A stretch of DNA of 64,000 nt from Brevibacillus panacihumi. GTDB taxonomy: Bacteria; Bacillota; Bacilli; Brevibacillales; Brevibacillaceae. The stretch is taken from assembly GCF_003710985.1 (NCBI RefSeq), contig NZ_RHHT01000019.1, positions 18,063 through 82,062 of the forward strand. Reading direction: 5' to 3'. A program made the position numbers and the translations under genes. Within the stretch, counting starts at the first letter, position 1, and the number at the start of each line of letters is the position of its first letter. The notes under the pieces are model-generated. The model did no database searches, was not told the DNA's origin, and saw only the letters and a program-made list of their open reading frames with translations. This document shows, one piece after another, positions 56,493 to 64,000 of the stretch.

Positions 56493-56858
56493 ATGACAGT
56501 GGAATTGAGCACCCCTCTCGGAAAAATCGACGTTACGGAAGATGTTGTCGCACGAATTGCTGGGGGCGCGGCCATGGAAGTTTTTGGCCTGGTAGGAATG
56601 GCATCCCGAAAAGCGTTAAAAGATGGAATCGCGGAGCTGTTGAAAAAGGACAACCTGAGTAAAGGTGTCGTAGTCCACAATCAAAATGGCGAAGTGACCT
56701 TGGACATGCATATCATCGTCAGCTATGGCGTGAAGATTTCTGAAGTGGCTGGCAACGTACAGCGCCGTGTTCGATACACGTTGGAACAAACGGTTGGAAT
56801 TGATGTCTCTGCCGTCAATATTTTCGTACAGGGAGTTCGCACAGACAGAGATACGTAA
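56493..56858 (+). CDS. yloU: Asp23/Gls24 family envelope stress protein
   Basis: A 121-residue Asp23/Gls24-type protein of the cell-envelope stress group. The start is MTVELSTPLGKIDVTEDVVA, followed by AMEVFGLVGMAS and the C-terminal VNIFVQGVRTDRDT. ATG at 56493 follows AAAAAGGAGG. It precedes yloV by 12 bases, the same pairing as in B. subtilis and many Bacillota, which links it to lipid or envelope metabolism. Confidence 0.94.
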   Translation: MTVELSTPLGKIDVTEDVVARIAGGAAMEVFGLVGMASRKALKDGIAELLKKDNLSKGVVVHNQNGEVTLDMHIIVSYGVKISEVAGNVQRRVRYTLEQTVGIDVSAVNIFVQGVRTDRDT

Positions 56859-56870
56859 GGAGGAACGTAA

Positions 56871-58571
56871 GTGGTACATACGCGTCTGGATGGCGTGCAG
56901 TTTAGCAGGATGGTTTACTTGGGAGCGAGTTTTCTGTCCGGAAACGTCAAAGTGGTAGATGGATTGAATGTGTTCCCCGTACCGGATGGCGATACGGGGA
57001 CCAATATGAATTTGACGCTCACCTCAGGCGTGGAGGAACTGTCGCGCAAAGAGTCCGCGAACATTTCGGATGCCGCCTCCGCCTTGGCAAAAGGCTTGCT
57101 GATGGGGGCCAGGGGGAACTCTGGGGTTATCTTGTCCCAGTTGTTCCGCGGCTTCAGCAAGACGGTCAGCGGGAAAGAGGAAATCAATGCCCGTCAGTTT
57201 GCGGACGCACTAAAAGCCGGTGTAGATTCTGCCTATCAAGCGGTGATGAAGCCGGTAGAAGGGACCATTTTGACAGTTGCGCGGGAAGCAGCAGACATGG
57301 CTGTCCGTACTGCCCGTACATCCGATGATGTGGTCCACGTCATGGAGAAAACATATGAACAGGCGCAAGAGACTTTATTGCGTACACCGGATATGCTGCC
57401 CGTCTTGAAAGAAGTCGGTGTGGTCGACTCCGGAGGACAAGGTCTGTTATACATATATGAAGGATTTTTGCGTGCCTTGCGCGGGGAGACGGCCAACGAG
57501 CTGAAGCAAGCCTCGCCGCAGCCCAAGGACCAGCTGCAACTCGACAAGCTGGTGCAAGAGCACCACAACGCGCAGGTTCATCTTAAAACAGAAGATATTC
57601 AATACGGGTACTGCACGGAGTTTATGGTATGGCTCTCCCATAGCACCGAGCCGAACAAGAAGCCGTTCTCTGAAGCCTTGTTCCGCGCACAATTGGACAA
57701 GATGGGAGATTCCTTGCTCGTCGTCTCGGACGATGATGTAGTAAAAGTACATATCCATGCCGAGCATCCGGGCAACGTCATGCAGTACGCCCAGCAGTTC
57801 GGCAGTCTTCACCGCATCAAGATCGAAAACATGCGGGAGCAGCACGCCAACATTTTGAAGGCAGAGGAGAGCAAAGAGCAGGATGCCGCTGCCGAAAGCG
57901 GGCAATTGGGAGCGCTTCCTTACGGCCTGATCGCAGTAGCCGCTGGCAAGGGGATTGCTGAAATCTACCGCAGCATGGGTGTTCATGTCGTGGTAGAAGG
58001 CGGACAGACAATGAATCCGAGCACGGAAGATTTCGTAAACGCGATCACAGGGCTAAATGCCGAGCATGTCATCATCCTGCCTAACAACAGCAATATCATC
58101 ATGGCTGCCCAACAAGCATCGGAACTGGCAGAGGTGCCTGTCACCGTGATCCCGAGCAAAAGCATTCCCCAGGGCATGGCAGCGCTCGTGGCGTTCAATG
58201 CAGGCGCGGAGCCGATGGTGAACGCAGAGGCGATGAGCAAGGCGATTGCCCATGTCAAGACCGGTATGGTGACACATGCCGTGCGCGATACGCGAATGGG
58301 TGATGTGGAAATCAAAGAAGGCGACTACATTGGCATTGCTGAAAAGGAAATCGTCACATCAGGCGCGGATCTGATGGAGAGCGCACGGACGCTGTTGCTC
58401 AGCATGATCGATGAGGATGCAGAGATCGTCACGATCTTCCTCGGAGCTGATGCGACGCAGGATCAGGCGGCAGAGCTGGAAGAGGCCGTTTCAGACGCGT
58501 TCCCGGATGTGGAAGTCGAGATTCTTGACGGTGGTCAACCTCTTTATCCCTTTATCTATTCTGTAGAGTAA
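56871..58571 (+). CDS. yloV: DAK2/DhaL-domain protein, fatty acid kinase FakA-like
   Basis: A 566-residue protein. The N-terminal DhaL nucleotide-binding domain holds NVFPVPDGDTGTNMNLTL near residues 24-41 (the Mg-binding Asp set) and MGARGNSGVILSQLFRG; the middle and C-terminal parts match YloV/FakA. FakA phosphorylates fatty acids bound to a FakB carrier. GTG at 56871 follows TAAGGAGGA. A DegV/FakB-type gene follows 20 bases later, strongly supporting the fatty acid kinase reading. Confidence 0.93.
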   Translation: MVHTRLDGVQFSRMVYLGASFLSGNVKVVDGLNVFPVPDGDTGTNMNLTLTSGVEELSRKESANISDAASALAKGLLMGARGNSGVILSQLFRGFSKTVSGKEEINARQFADALKAGVDSAYQAVMKPVEGTILTVAREAADMAVRTARTSDDVVHVMEKTYEQAQETLLRTPDMLPVLKEVGVVDSGGQGLLYIYEGFLRALRGETANELKQASPQPKDQLQLDKLVQEHHNAQVHLKTEDIQYGYCTEFMVWLSHSTEPNKKPFSEALFRAQLDKMGDSLLVVSDDDVVKVHIHAEHPGNVMQYAQQFGSLHRIKIENMREQHANILKAEESKEQDAAAESGQLGALPYGLIAVAAGKGIAEIYRSMGVHVVVEGGQTMNPSTEDFVNAITGLNAEHVIILPNNSNIIMAAQQASELAEVPVTVIPSKSIPQGMAALVAFNAGAEPMVNAEAMSKAIAHVKTGMVTHAVRDTRMGDVEIKEGDYIGIAEKEIVTSGADLMESARTLLLSMIDEDAEIVTIFLGADATQDQAAELEEAVSDAFPDVEVEILDGGQPLYPFIYSVE

Positions 58572-58591
58572 TCGTGTGAGGAGATGCGCGT

Positions 58592-59446
58592 ATGTCCATT
58601 GTGATTCTTACTGACAGTGCTTCCGATATCGAAGCATCTGTACGTCAATCATTGGGGATTGTAAGTGTTCCGCTGAAGGTCATGTTCGGATCAGAGACCT
58701 ATCTGGACGGAGTCACCATTTCCTCAGGTGAGTTTTTTGACAAATTAAAGCAAAGCTCTGCACTGCCAACTACTTCGCAGCCTTCTCCGATCGAGTTTGC
58801 CGAAGCGTACAAGGGAATCGTGGAACAGCATGGAAAAGATGTACAGATTATTGTGATCATGCTGTCTGCCGCCCTTTCCGGCACGTATCAGTCTGCGATG
58901 ATCGCCAAGACGATGATGGAAGACGAAGTGGATATCACAGTGATCGACTCGCGCAAAGCCTCGTTCGTCCATGGCATGATCTGTGTCGAGGCCGCCCGTG
59001 CGGCACAGGAAGGCAAAAACAAGCAGCAGATTCTCGACATGATCGACCGCTACCTGGATGAGGTGCAGGTGTACTTTATCGTCGATACCTTGGAATTCCT
59101 GCAAAAAGGCGGTCGAATCGGACGTGCTTCTGCCGTGATTGGGTCGCTTCTCAACATCAAGCCGATTTTGATGCTGGACCCTGCGGGCTACGTCAGCGCT
59201 TTTGACAAGGTTCGCGGGACGAAAAAAGCACTCAACCGTGTGCTGGAAACCCTGCAGGAATACGCCCAGGGGCAGCGGGTCAAGGTAGCCGTCCTGCATA
59301 GCAGCGTTCCTGAGCAGGCTGCAGAAATGCTGGAGCGCATCAAGCAGGAGTTCTCGGTCAGCGAATCCTATATTCAAGAAATTGGTCCTGTAATCGGTAC
59401 CCATACCGGACCCGGTTTGCTGGGCTTCGTGATGGTGAAAGAGTAA
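58592..59446 (+). CDS. DegV family protein (FakB-like fatty acid carrier)
   Basis: A 284-residue DegV-type lipid-binding protein. It starts SIVILTDSASDI, has the fatty-acid carboxylate motif TSQPSP, DSRKASFVHGM, LQKGGRIGRAS and the ending GPVIGTHTGPGLLGFV, whose Thr/His are conserved. It would hand fatty acids to the kinase encoded by the preceding gene. ATG at 58592 follows GTGAGGAG. The unit ends with a terminator. Confidence 0.92.
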   Translation: MSIVILTDSASDIEASVRQSLGIVSVPLKVMFGSETYLDGVTISSGEFFDKLKQSSALPTTSQPSPIEFAEAYKGIVEQHGKDVQIIVIMLSAALSGTYQSAMIAKTMMEDEVDITVIDSRKASFVHGMICVEAARAAQEGKNKQQILDMIDRYLDEVQVYFIVDTLEFLQKGGRIGRASAVIGSLLNIKPILMLDPAGYVSAFDKVRGTKKALNRVLETLQEYAQGQRVKVAVLHSSVPEQAAEMLERIKQEFSVSESYIQEIGPVIGTHTGPGLLGFVMVKE

Positions 59447-59465
59447 GCTCAGGATTTTGGCGGAT

Positions 59466-59493
59466 AGCCTCCCTCAGTCGAAGGGGGGCTTTT
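59466..59493 (+). terminator. terminator after the degV-like gene
   Basis: AGCCTCCC (59466-59473) pairs with GGGGGGCT (59483-59490; one G-U), followed by TTTT. Moderate strength. Confidence 0.7.
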
Positions 59494-59598
59494 GCCTTCT
59501 TCAAGAGCCGGATGTTCAAACCTATGTAGCGCTTTCATATGCTGTACGATACAATGAGAATGAACGTGCCACCCCTTTGATAGCAGGAGGAGAAACGG

Positions 59599-60264
59599 TT
59601 GAAATACAAAAGCGTATTTGATATTATCGGCCCCATCATGGTAGGGCCCTCCAGTTCCCATACCGCAGGTGCGGCGCGGATCGGCAGAGTGGCTCGCAAG
59701 CTGTTGGGTCGTCAGCCGAAGCGGGCTGAAATTACCTTCTACGGCTCATTTGCCAAAACGTATCAGGGTCATGGCTCAGATGTAGCGACAGTCGCGGGAA
59801 TTCTTGATTTTGACACTTTCGATTTGCGCTTGAAAGATTCTCTGACCATTGCGCAAAATGAAGGAATGGAAGTTATCCTGCAGACCTCAGATGTGCGGAC
59901 AGAGCATCCCAACACAGCGAGAATCAGGCTGTCAGATGAGAAGGAGACGATTGAGATCGTCGGCGTATCCATTGGCGGCGGCAAGATCGAGGTGCTGGAG
60001 ATCAATGGTTTCTCCTGTCAATTGGGATTCGACAGTCCGACCCTGCTGGTCTTGCATGAGGATCGTTTCGGAATGATTGCGGCGGTAGCCAAGGTGCTGA
60101 CGCAGCAGCGGATCAACGTAGGACTGATGGAGGTCTCCCGCCACGACCGCGGTTCCCGCGCATTGATGGCACTGGAGACGGATGCGGTCGTATCGGAGCA
60201 GGTCATGGAGGAGATCCGCAACATTCCCCATATATTCGATGTTTCCCTGCTGGCGTTAGGCTAA
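59599..60264 (+). CDS. sdaAB: L-serine dehydratase, beta subunit
   Basis: Regulatory subunit of the iron-sulfur L-serine deaminase. The 221 residues start at TTG 59599 after AGGAGGAG; the N-terminal segment YKSVFDIIGPIMVGPSSSHTAG is the family signature (shown here to 20: SVFDIIGPIMVGPSSSHTAG). A C-terminal ACT domain (about residues 148-221, FGMIAAVAKVLTQQRINVG) would bind serine. It is 37 bases upstream of the alpha subunit gene. Confidence 0.95.
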   Translation: MKYKSVFDIIGPIMVGPSSSHTAGAARIGRVARKLLGRQPKRAEITFYGSFAKTYQGHGSDVATVAGILDFDTFDLRLKDSLTIAQNEGMEVILQTSDVRTEHPNTARIRLSDEKETIEIVGVSIGGGKIEVLEINGFSCQLGFDSPTLLVLHEDRFGMIAAVAKVLTQQRINVGLMEVSRHDRGSRALMALETDAVVSEQVMEEIRNIPHIFDVSLLALG

Positions 60265-60301
60265 GGGCCTGACAGGCGGGATAGAGGAGTGGTATCACAT
60301 C

Positions 60302-61189
60302 ATGTTTCGCAATGTGGCTGGATTGGTGGAGCTGGCAGAATCTCAGGGAAAGAAAATCTCCCAGGTGATGATTGAGGCGGAGATGGAAGTATCTCAACGC
60401 AGCCGGGATGAAATCATGGAGCAGATGTACAGAAATCTGGACATTATGGAAAAAGCGGTCCAGCGCGGGCTGACAGAGGATATCCGCTCTCATAGCGGAT
60501 TGACAGGCGGGGACGCAAAAAAACTGCAGGAATATATGAAGACCAAGCCTTTCCTCTCGGGCCCGACGCTGTTGAATGCAGTCTCCATGTCTGTCGCGGT
60601 CAATGAAGTGAACGCAGCGATGGGGACCATCGTCGCGACGCCTACGGCAGGAGCGTGCGGCATCGTCCCCGGCACGTTGTTCGCGGTTTCCGAAAAATTG
60701 CAGCCGACGAGAGAAGAGATGGTGAACTATCTGTTTACCTCTGGCGCGATCGGGTATTGCATAGCCAATAATGCCTTTATCTCGGGAGCTGCCGGCGGTT
60801 GTCAGGCAGAGGTAGGCTCGGCGACAGCGATGGCAGCGGCTGCGATCGTGGAGATGGCGGGAGGCACGCCGGAGCAGTCTTCGCAGGCCGTGGCGATTGC
60901 GCTGAAAAACATGCTCGGTCTGGTCTGTGACCCCGTAGCCGGCCTCGTGGAAGTACCCTGTGTAAAACGAAATGCAATGGGAGCTGCGATTGCGACGGTC
61001 GCGGCAGATATGGCATTGGCCGGGATCAAGAGCGTCGTACCGACCGATGAGGTGATCGAAGCGATGTACCGAATCGGCTGCGAGATGCCGACTGCCTTGA
61101 AAGAGACGGCGCAGGGAGGACTCGCCGCGACACAGACCGGCAAACAAATCGAAGCCAAGATCTTTGGCGTCCGGTTGGATACCCCGTGA
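60302..61189 (+). CDS. sdaAA: L-serine dehydratase, alpha subunit
   Basis: Catalytic subunit that converts L-serine to pyruvate and ammonia with a [4Fe-4S] cluster. It has 295 residues. Cluster cysteines are seen in AGACGIVPGT and in CDPVAGLVEVPC; the segment ATPTAGACG is the family motif. ATG at 60302 follows GAGGAGTG. The stop overlaps the recG start (GTGA). Confidence 0.96.
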   Translation: MFRNVAGLVELAESQGKKISQVMIEAEMEVSQRSRDEIMEQMYRNLDIMEKAVQRGLTEDIRSHSGLTGGDAKKLQEYMKTKPFLSGPTLLNAVSMSVAVNEVNAAMGTIVATPTAGACGIVPGTLFAVSEKLQPTREEMVNYLFTSGAIGYCIANNAFISGAAGGCQAEVGSATAMAAAAIVEMAGGTPEQSSQAVAIALKNMLGLVCDPVAGLVEVPCVKRNAMGAAIATVAADMALAGIKSVVPTDEVIEAMYRIGCEMPTALKETAQGGLAATQTGKQIEAKIFGVRLDTP

Positions 61190-63240
61190 GCGGAATGTAC
61201 GAGAAGTCCGTCTCCCTTTTGCACGGGGTAGGGGAAGAGCGGGCTAAGTCTTTGGCAGGGATGGGCATAGAGAGCATAGGTGATCTCTTGGAGTATTTTC
61301 CCTCCCGTTATGAGGATTACCGCGTTCGCGACTTGACCGAAATCAAGGACGGGGAGAGGGTTACGCTAGCCGGTACGGTCTACGGCGAACCCTCTGTTCG
61401 TTTTTACGGAAAAGGCAAATCGCGCATCAGCGTAAAGGTCGTGATGGACCGGGTCGTGGTGACGGCTGTCTGGTTCAACCAGACGTTCATAAAAAGCAGA
61501 TTGGCGCCAGGCAAAGAGGTGCTTTTGACCGGAAAATGGGACAAGCACAAGCTGCAAATTACCGTGAGTGAAATGACCGAGGTCGATTCGGAGCGTGCCG
61601 CCAAGCGAGGGGAGCTGGCTCCTGTCTATCCGCTGCGCGGGGATGTGACACATGCCTTGCTGCGCAAGCTGATCCAGCAGGCATTGCGCCAGTACGGACG
61701 GGAGATACCGGAGATTCTGCCTGCGGAACTCGTCGAGCGCTATCGGCTGATGCCGCGTGCAGACGCCTTTCATTCCATCCACTTTCCGGAAGGCGCAGAG
61801 GACGGGCGGCAGGCTCGGCGGCGGATCATGTTTGAGGAGCTTTTTTTGTTCCAACTGAAAATGCAGACGCTGCGACGCATCAATCGGCAGCAGACGGAAG
61901 GCACGGCACTTGCGATTCCGATGGACGAGGTGCGCCAATTCGTCACCAGCCTGCCGTTCCCGCTGACGGACGCTCAGAAGCGCGTCGTCAAGGAAATCCT
62001 CGACGACATGCGGGCTCCCCACGCGATGAACCGCTTGCTGCAAGGGGATGTAGGCTCCGGGAAAACGGTGGTAGCGGCGATCGCCCTGATCGCGGCTGTG
62101 AAAGCAGGCTATCAAGGGGCGTTGATGGTGCCGACCGAGATCTTGGCTGAACAGCATCTGCAGTCGCTGACGGCTCTGCTGGCTCCCTATGGGGTAGAGG
62201 TGGCGTTGCTCTCCGGTTCCCTGACCGCGAAAAGACGGCGCGAGGTGATTGGCTCTTTGCAGATGGGGCTGGTCGATGTGGTAGTCGGCACGCATGCCTT
62301 GATCCAGGAGGATGTGTTTTTCTCCAAACTGGGTTTGGTCATCACGGATGAACAGCATCGCTTCGGAGTAGAACAGCGGCGGATTCTGCGCAGCAAGGGG
62401 CTTTCTCCTGACGTGCTGTTCATGACCGCGACGCCGATTCCGCGGACCTTGGCGATCACGGCTTTCGGCGATATGGACGTCTCGACAATCGACCAGATGC
62501 CTGCAGGCCGCAAGCCGATTGAGACAACCTGGAAGAAGCACGACCAATTCCCGGCTGTGCTGGAGGAGATGCGCGGCGAACTGCGCCGTGGCAGACAGGC
62601 ATACGTCATCTGTCCATTGATCGAAGAGTCGGAAAAGCTGGACGTGCAAAACGCGATCGACGTCCATGCCCAGCTCTCTCAGGTGTTCCCGGAATTCGGT
62701 GTCGGCTTGATGCACGGACGGTTGCCGGCGAAGGAAAAGGATGCGGTCATGCAGGCGTTTTTGGCTGGCGAATATGCCGTGCTGGTCTCGACGACAGTGG
62801 TCGAGGTCGGGGTAAACGTGCCGAATGCGACCTATATGGTGGTCTACGATGCGGAGCGCTTTGGACTAGCCCAATTGCATCAGCTTCGAGGTCGGGTGGG
62901 ACGCGGCTCGGAGCAATCCTATTGCGTGTTGATCGCCGACCCCAAATCGGAGATCGGCAAAGAGCGGATGCGCGTCATGTGCGAGACCACAGACGGTTTT
63001 GAATTGTCGCAGCGCGATCTGGAGCTGCGCGGCCCCGGTGATTTTTTTGGCACCAAGCAGAGCGGGCTGCCGGAGTTCAAGGTGGCGGATCTTTTGAGCG
63101 ACTACAAGGCGCTGGAGGTGGCGAGGCAGGAGGCGGCCCATCTGGTGGCGGAGCGTTCCTTCTGGAGAGAGGATCGCTATGCTTGGCTGCGTGAGTACCT
63201 CAAGCGCGAGGGTGTATTGGACGGGATTGTTTTTGACTAG
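61186..63240 (+). CDS. recG: ATP-dependent DNA helicase RecG
   Basis: Branch-migration helicase that regresses stalled forks and processes recombination intermediates. It has 684 residues: an N-terminal wedge domain with OB fold (about 1-230), Walker A GDVGSGKTVVA at about residues 287-297, the DEQHRFGVEQR box, FMTATPIPRT, and GRVGRGSEQSYC plus the GPGDFFGTKQSG wedge-family ending. GTG at 61186 overlaps sdaAA; ATG three codons in is the alternative start. In B. subtilis fapR follows; here it does not. Confidence 0.97.
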   Translation: MSGMYEKSVSLLHGVGEERAKSLAGMGIESIGDLLEYFPSRYEDYRVRDLTEIKDGERVTLAGTVYGEPSVRFYGKGKSRISVKVVMDRVVVTAVWFNQTFIKSRLAPGKEVLLTGKWDKHKLQITVSEMTEVDSERAAKRGELAPVYPLRGDVTHALLRKLIQQALRQYGREIPEILPAELVERYRLMPRADAFHSIHFPEGAEDGRQARRRIMFEELFLFQLKMQTLRRINRQQTEGTALAIPMDEVRQFVTSLPFPLTDAQKRVVKEILDDMRAPHAMNRLLQGDVGSGKTVVAAIALIAAVKAGYQGALMVPTEILAEQHLQSLTALLAPYGVEVALLSGSLTAKRRREVIGSLQMGLVDVVVGTHALIQEDVFFSKLGLVITDEQHRFGVEQRRILRSKGLSPDVLFMTATPIPRTLAITAFGDMDVSTIDQMPAGRKPIETTWKKHDQFPAVLEEMRGELRRGRQAYVICPLIEESEKLDVQNAIDVHAQLSQVFPEFGVGLMHGRLPAKEKDAVMQAFLAGEYAVLVSTTVVEVGVNVPNATYMVVYDAERFGLAQLHQLRGRVGRGSEQSYCVLIADPKSEIGKERMRVMCETTDGFELSQRDLELRGPGDFFGTKQSGLPEFKVADLLSDYKALEVARQEAAHLVAERSFWREDRYAWLREYLKREGVLDGIVFD

Positions 63241-63257
63241 AGCGAGGCGAGGCAAGG

Positions 63258-63295
63258 CGCCCCTGTTTGCGGCTGGCAACGGCACAACAGGGGCG
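63258..63295. terminator. hairpin after recG
   Basis: GCGCCCCTGTT (63258-63268) pairs with AACAGGGGCGC (63285-63295). The following bases are TATTTGG, so it is a strong stem with a weak T tail. Confidence 0.6.
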
Positions 63296-63343
63296 CTATT
63301 TGGTGACAAGAGACCGTTGGCTGTCTTTCTCTTTTTCAAGGAA

Positions 63344-63373
63344 TTGTCTCCCTATTCCCTGATGCTGTATGAT
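63344..63373 (+). promoter_or_regulatory. sigma-A-like promoter of the last gene
   Basis: TTGTCT (63344-63349), an 18-base spacer and TATGAT (63368-63373). The start near 63380 leaves a very short leader before the TTG at 63399. Confidence 0.55.
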
Positions 63374-63398
63374 GGAGAGGAGAGGGGAAATTCATATT

Positions 63399-63923
63399 TT
63401 GATTGTGAAAATGAGGAGACAAAATTTCGTTTTACTGGAAGATTCAAAGCTCGGAGGTGCATGCTTCGAGCCTATGATCCGGGTTTATAAATCGGAACAA
63501 GCCCTTGATCATGACATTGCTCTTTTTTACAAGGGTTTAACAAAAGGACAACAAGCCGTGTTCATGTTCTACGCGCATTTTAATCACGCCAATAAATCAC
63601 TGACAGAGTTATATTGGTGGAGTGCCTATTTCTTTGCGCAGCCAAGCATTTGGTCAGAAATCAAAGGCGGTTTGCGGTATTTCAAAGATGATGCCATGCT
63701 TTCATTTTTGGAAGACATGGAAGTTGTTCTTATCAAACATAAACATCCGAGGAGTTTAGCGGGATTCCATGTTACACGTGACGACCTCGATCGTAACCAA
63801 GAACTTCGCGAATCCATGACCACTCTCAACACCTCTTTTCGCAATATCGCTTCATTCACTCTTATTCGAATTGGTGCGCATATCCGCAGCAACCCAGACG
63901 AGTTTGTACGATTGGAGGATTAG
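63399..63923 (+). CDS. hypothetical helical protein (DMP19-like pattern)
   Basis: About 174 residues from TTG at 63399, which lies ten bases after GAGAGGGG; ATG at 63411 is the alternative. The protein is soluble and largely helical, with a Trp/Tyr-rich centre (LTELYWWSAYFFAQPSIW) and DDAMLSFLEDMEVVLIKHK. This recalls DMP19/DUF4375-type proteins, but I am not certain. It replaces fapR downstream of recG and has its own promoter. It is AT-richer than recG. Confidence 0.6.
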   Translation: MIVKMRRQNFVLLEDSKLGGACFEPMIRVYKSEQALDHDIALFYKGLTKGQQAVFMFYAHFNHANKSLTELYWWSAYFFAQPSIWSEIKGGLRYFKDDAMLSFLEDMEVVLIKHKHPRSLAGFHVTRDDLDRNQELRESMTTLNTSFRNIASFTLIRIGAHIRSNPDEFVRLED

Positions 63924-64000
63924 ATTGCGGCAGCCGCAGCAGGGCAGCCAGCGCATACAGAAGTTAGAAGTCTTCCTCGCATGAACTGCACCCCGTCAAG

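Overview
The window is chromosomal DNA of a spore-forming Bacillota. It carries spoVM, a YjzC-type small protein, remA, yloU/yloV, an L28 gene on the opposite strand, and a PyrR-type pyrimidine attenuator. Gene order is close to Bacillus subtilis, but the DNA is moderately GC-rich and rich in GTG/TTG starts. The overall style suggests Brevibacillus or a near relative; this is inference from gene content, not a database match.

Region 1 (1-9000) is the pyrimidine operon: 3' end of pyrP, a PyrR-type attenuator, then pyrB, pyrC, carA, carB, pyrF, pyrE and a terminator. The genes are tightly packed or overlapping. No dihydroorotate dehydrogenase (pyrK/pyrD) lies between carB and pyrF, where B. subtilis has it.

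Region 2 (9000-34400) is an accessory block sitting where B. subtilis has its sulfate assimilation genes. In order it holds: a small AT-rich membrane protein; an NhaC-family transporter behind a shortened S-box (SAM-I) leader; a FusB-type EF-G-binding protein; a TPR-AAA ATPase with an altered Walker A motif; a lipoprotein; a TetR regulator and kynB; a saccharopine-dehydrogenase-like gene with a small leader ORF; a five-gene cluster zwf-gnd-Gfo/Idh-cyclase-glpK; capA; a glyoxalase-like protein; ccdC; an MFS transporter; a CPBP protease; a DUF309 protein; a small acidic protein; a YjzC-like gene; a GntR regulator; a Cys/Tyr/Gly-rich small protein; a DUF4870 protein; a CoA-transferase/enoyl-CoA hydratase pair; and a structured RNA gene that looks like 6S RNA. 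A glutamine-rich protein and a DUF2512 protein lie on the minus strand just downstream of rqcH.

Region 3 (34450-50573) is the conserved core: rqcH on the minus strand, then yicC, remA, gmk, rpoZ, coaBC, priA, def, fmt, rsmB, rlmN, prpC, prkC, rsgA and rpe on the plus strand. These serve ribosome quality control, nucleotide and CoA synthesis, replication restart, initiator-tRNA formylation and deformylation, rRNA methylation, and Ser/Thr phosphorylation signalling.

Region 4 (50600-55500) interrupts that order with an RDD membrane protein, an M20 peptidase, a three-gene polar amino-acid ABC transporter and a thiT-like thiamine transporter. ThiT lies where B. subtilis has thiN.

Region 5 (55600-64000) returns to the conserved order: a 58-residue membrane protein, spoVM, rpmB (minus), yloU, yloV (fakA-like), a degV/fakB-like gene, sdaAB, sdaAA and recG. 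A final unassigned gene has its own promoter.

No CRISPR array, intact insertion sequence, prophage, tRNA or rRNA was seen. The most unusual items are the P3-less S-box leader, the 6S-like RNA, the Lys-Asn Walker A of the AAA protein, the leader ORF at 17210-17317, and the zwf-gnd-oxidoreductase-cyclase-glpK cluster.
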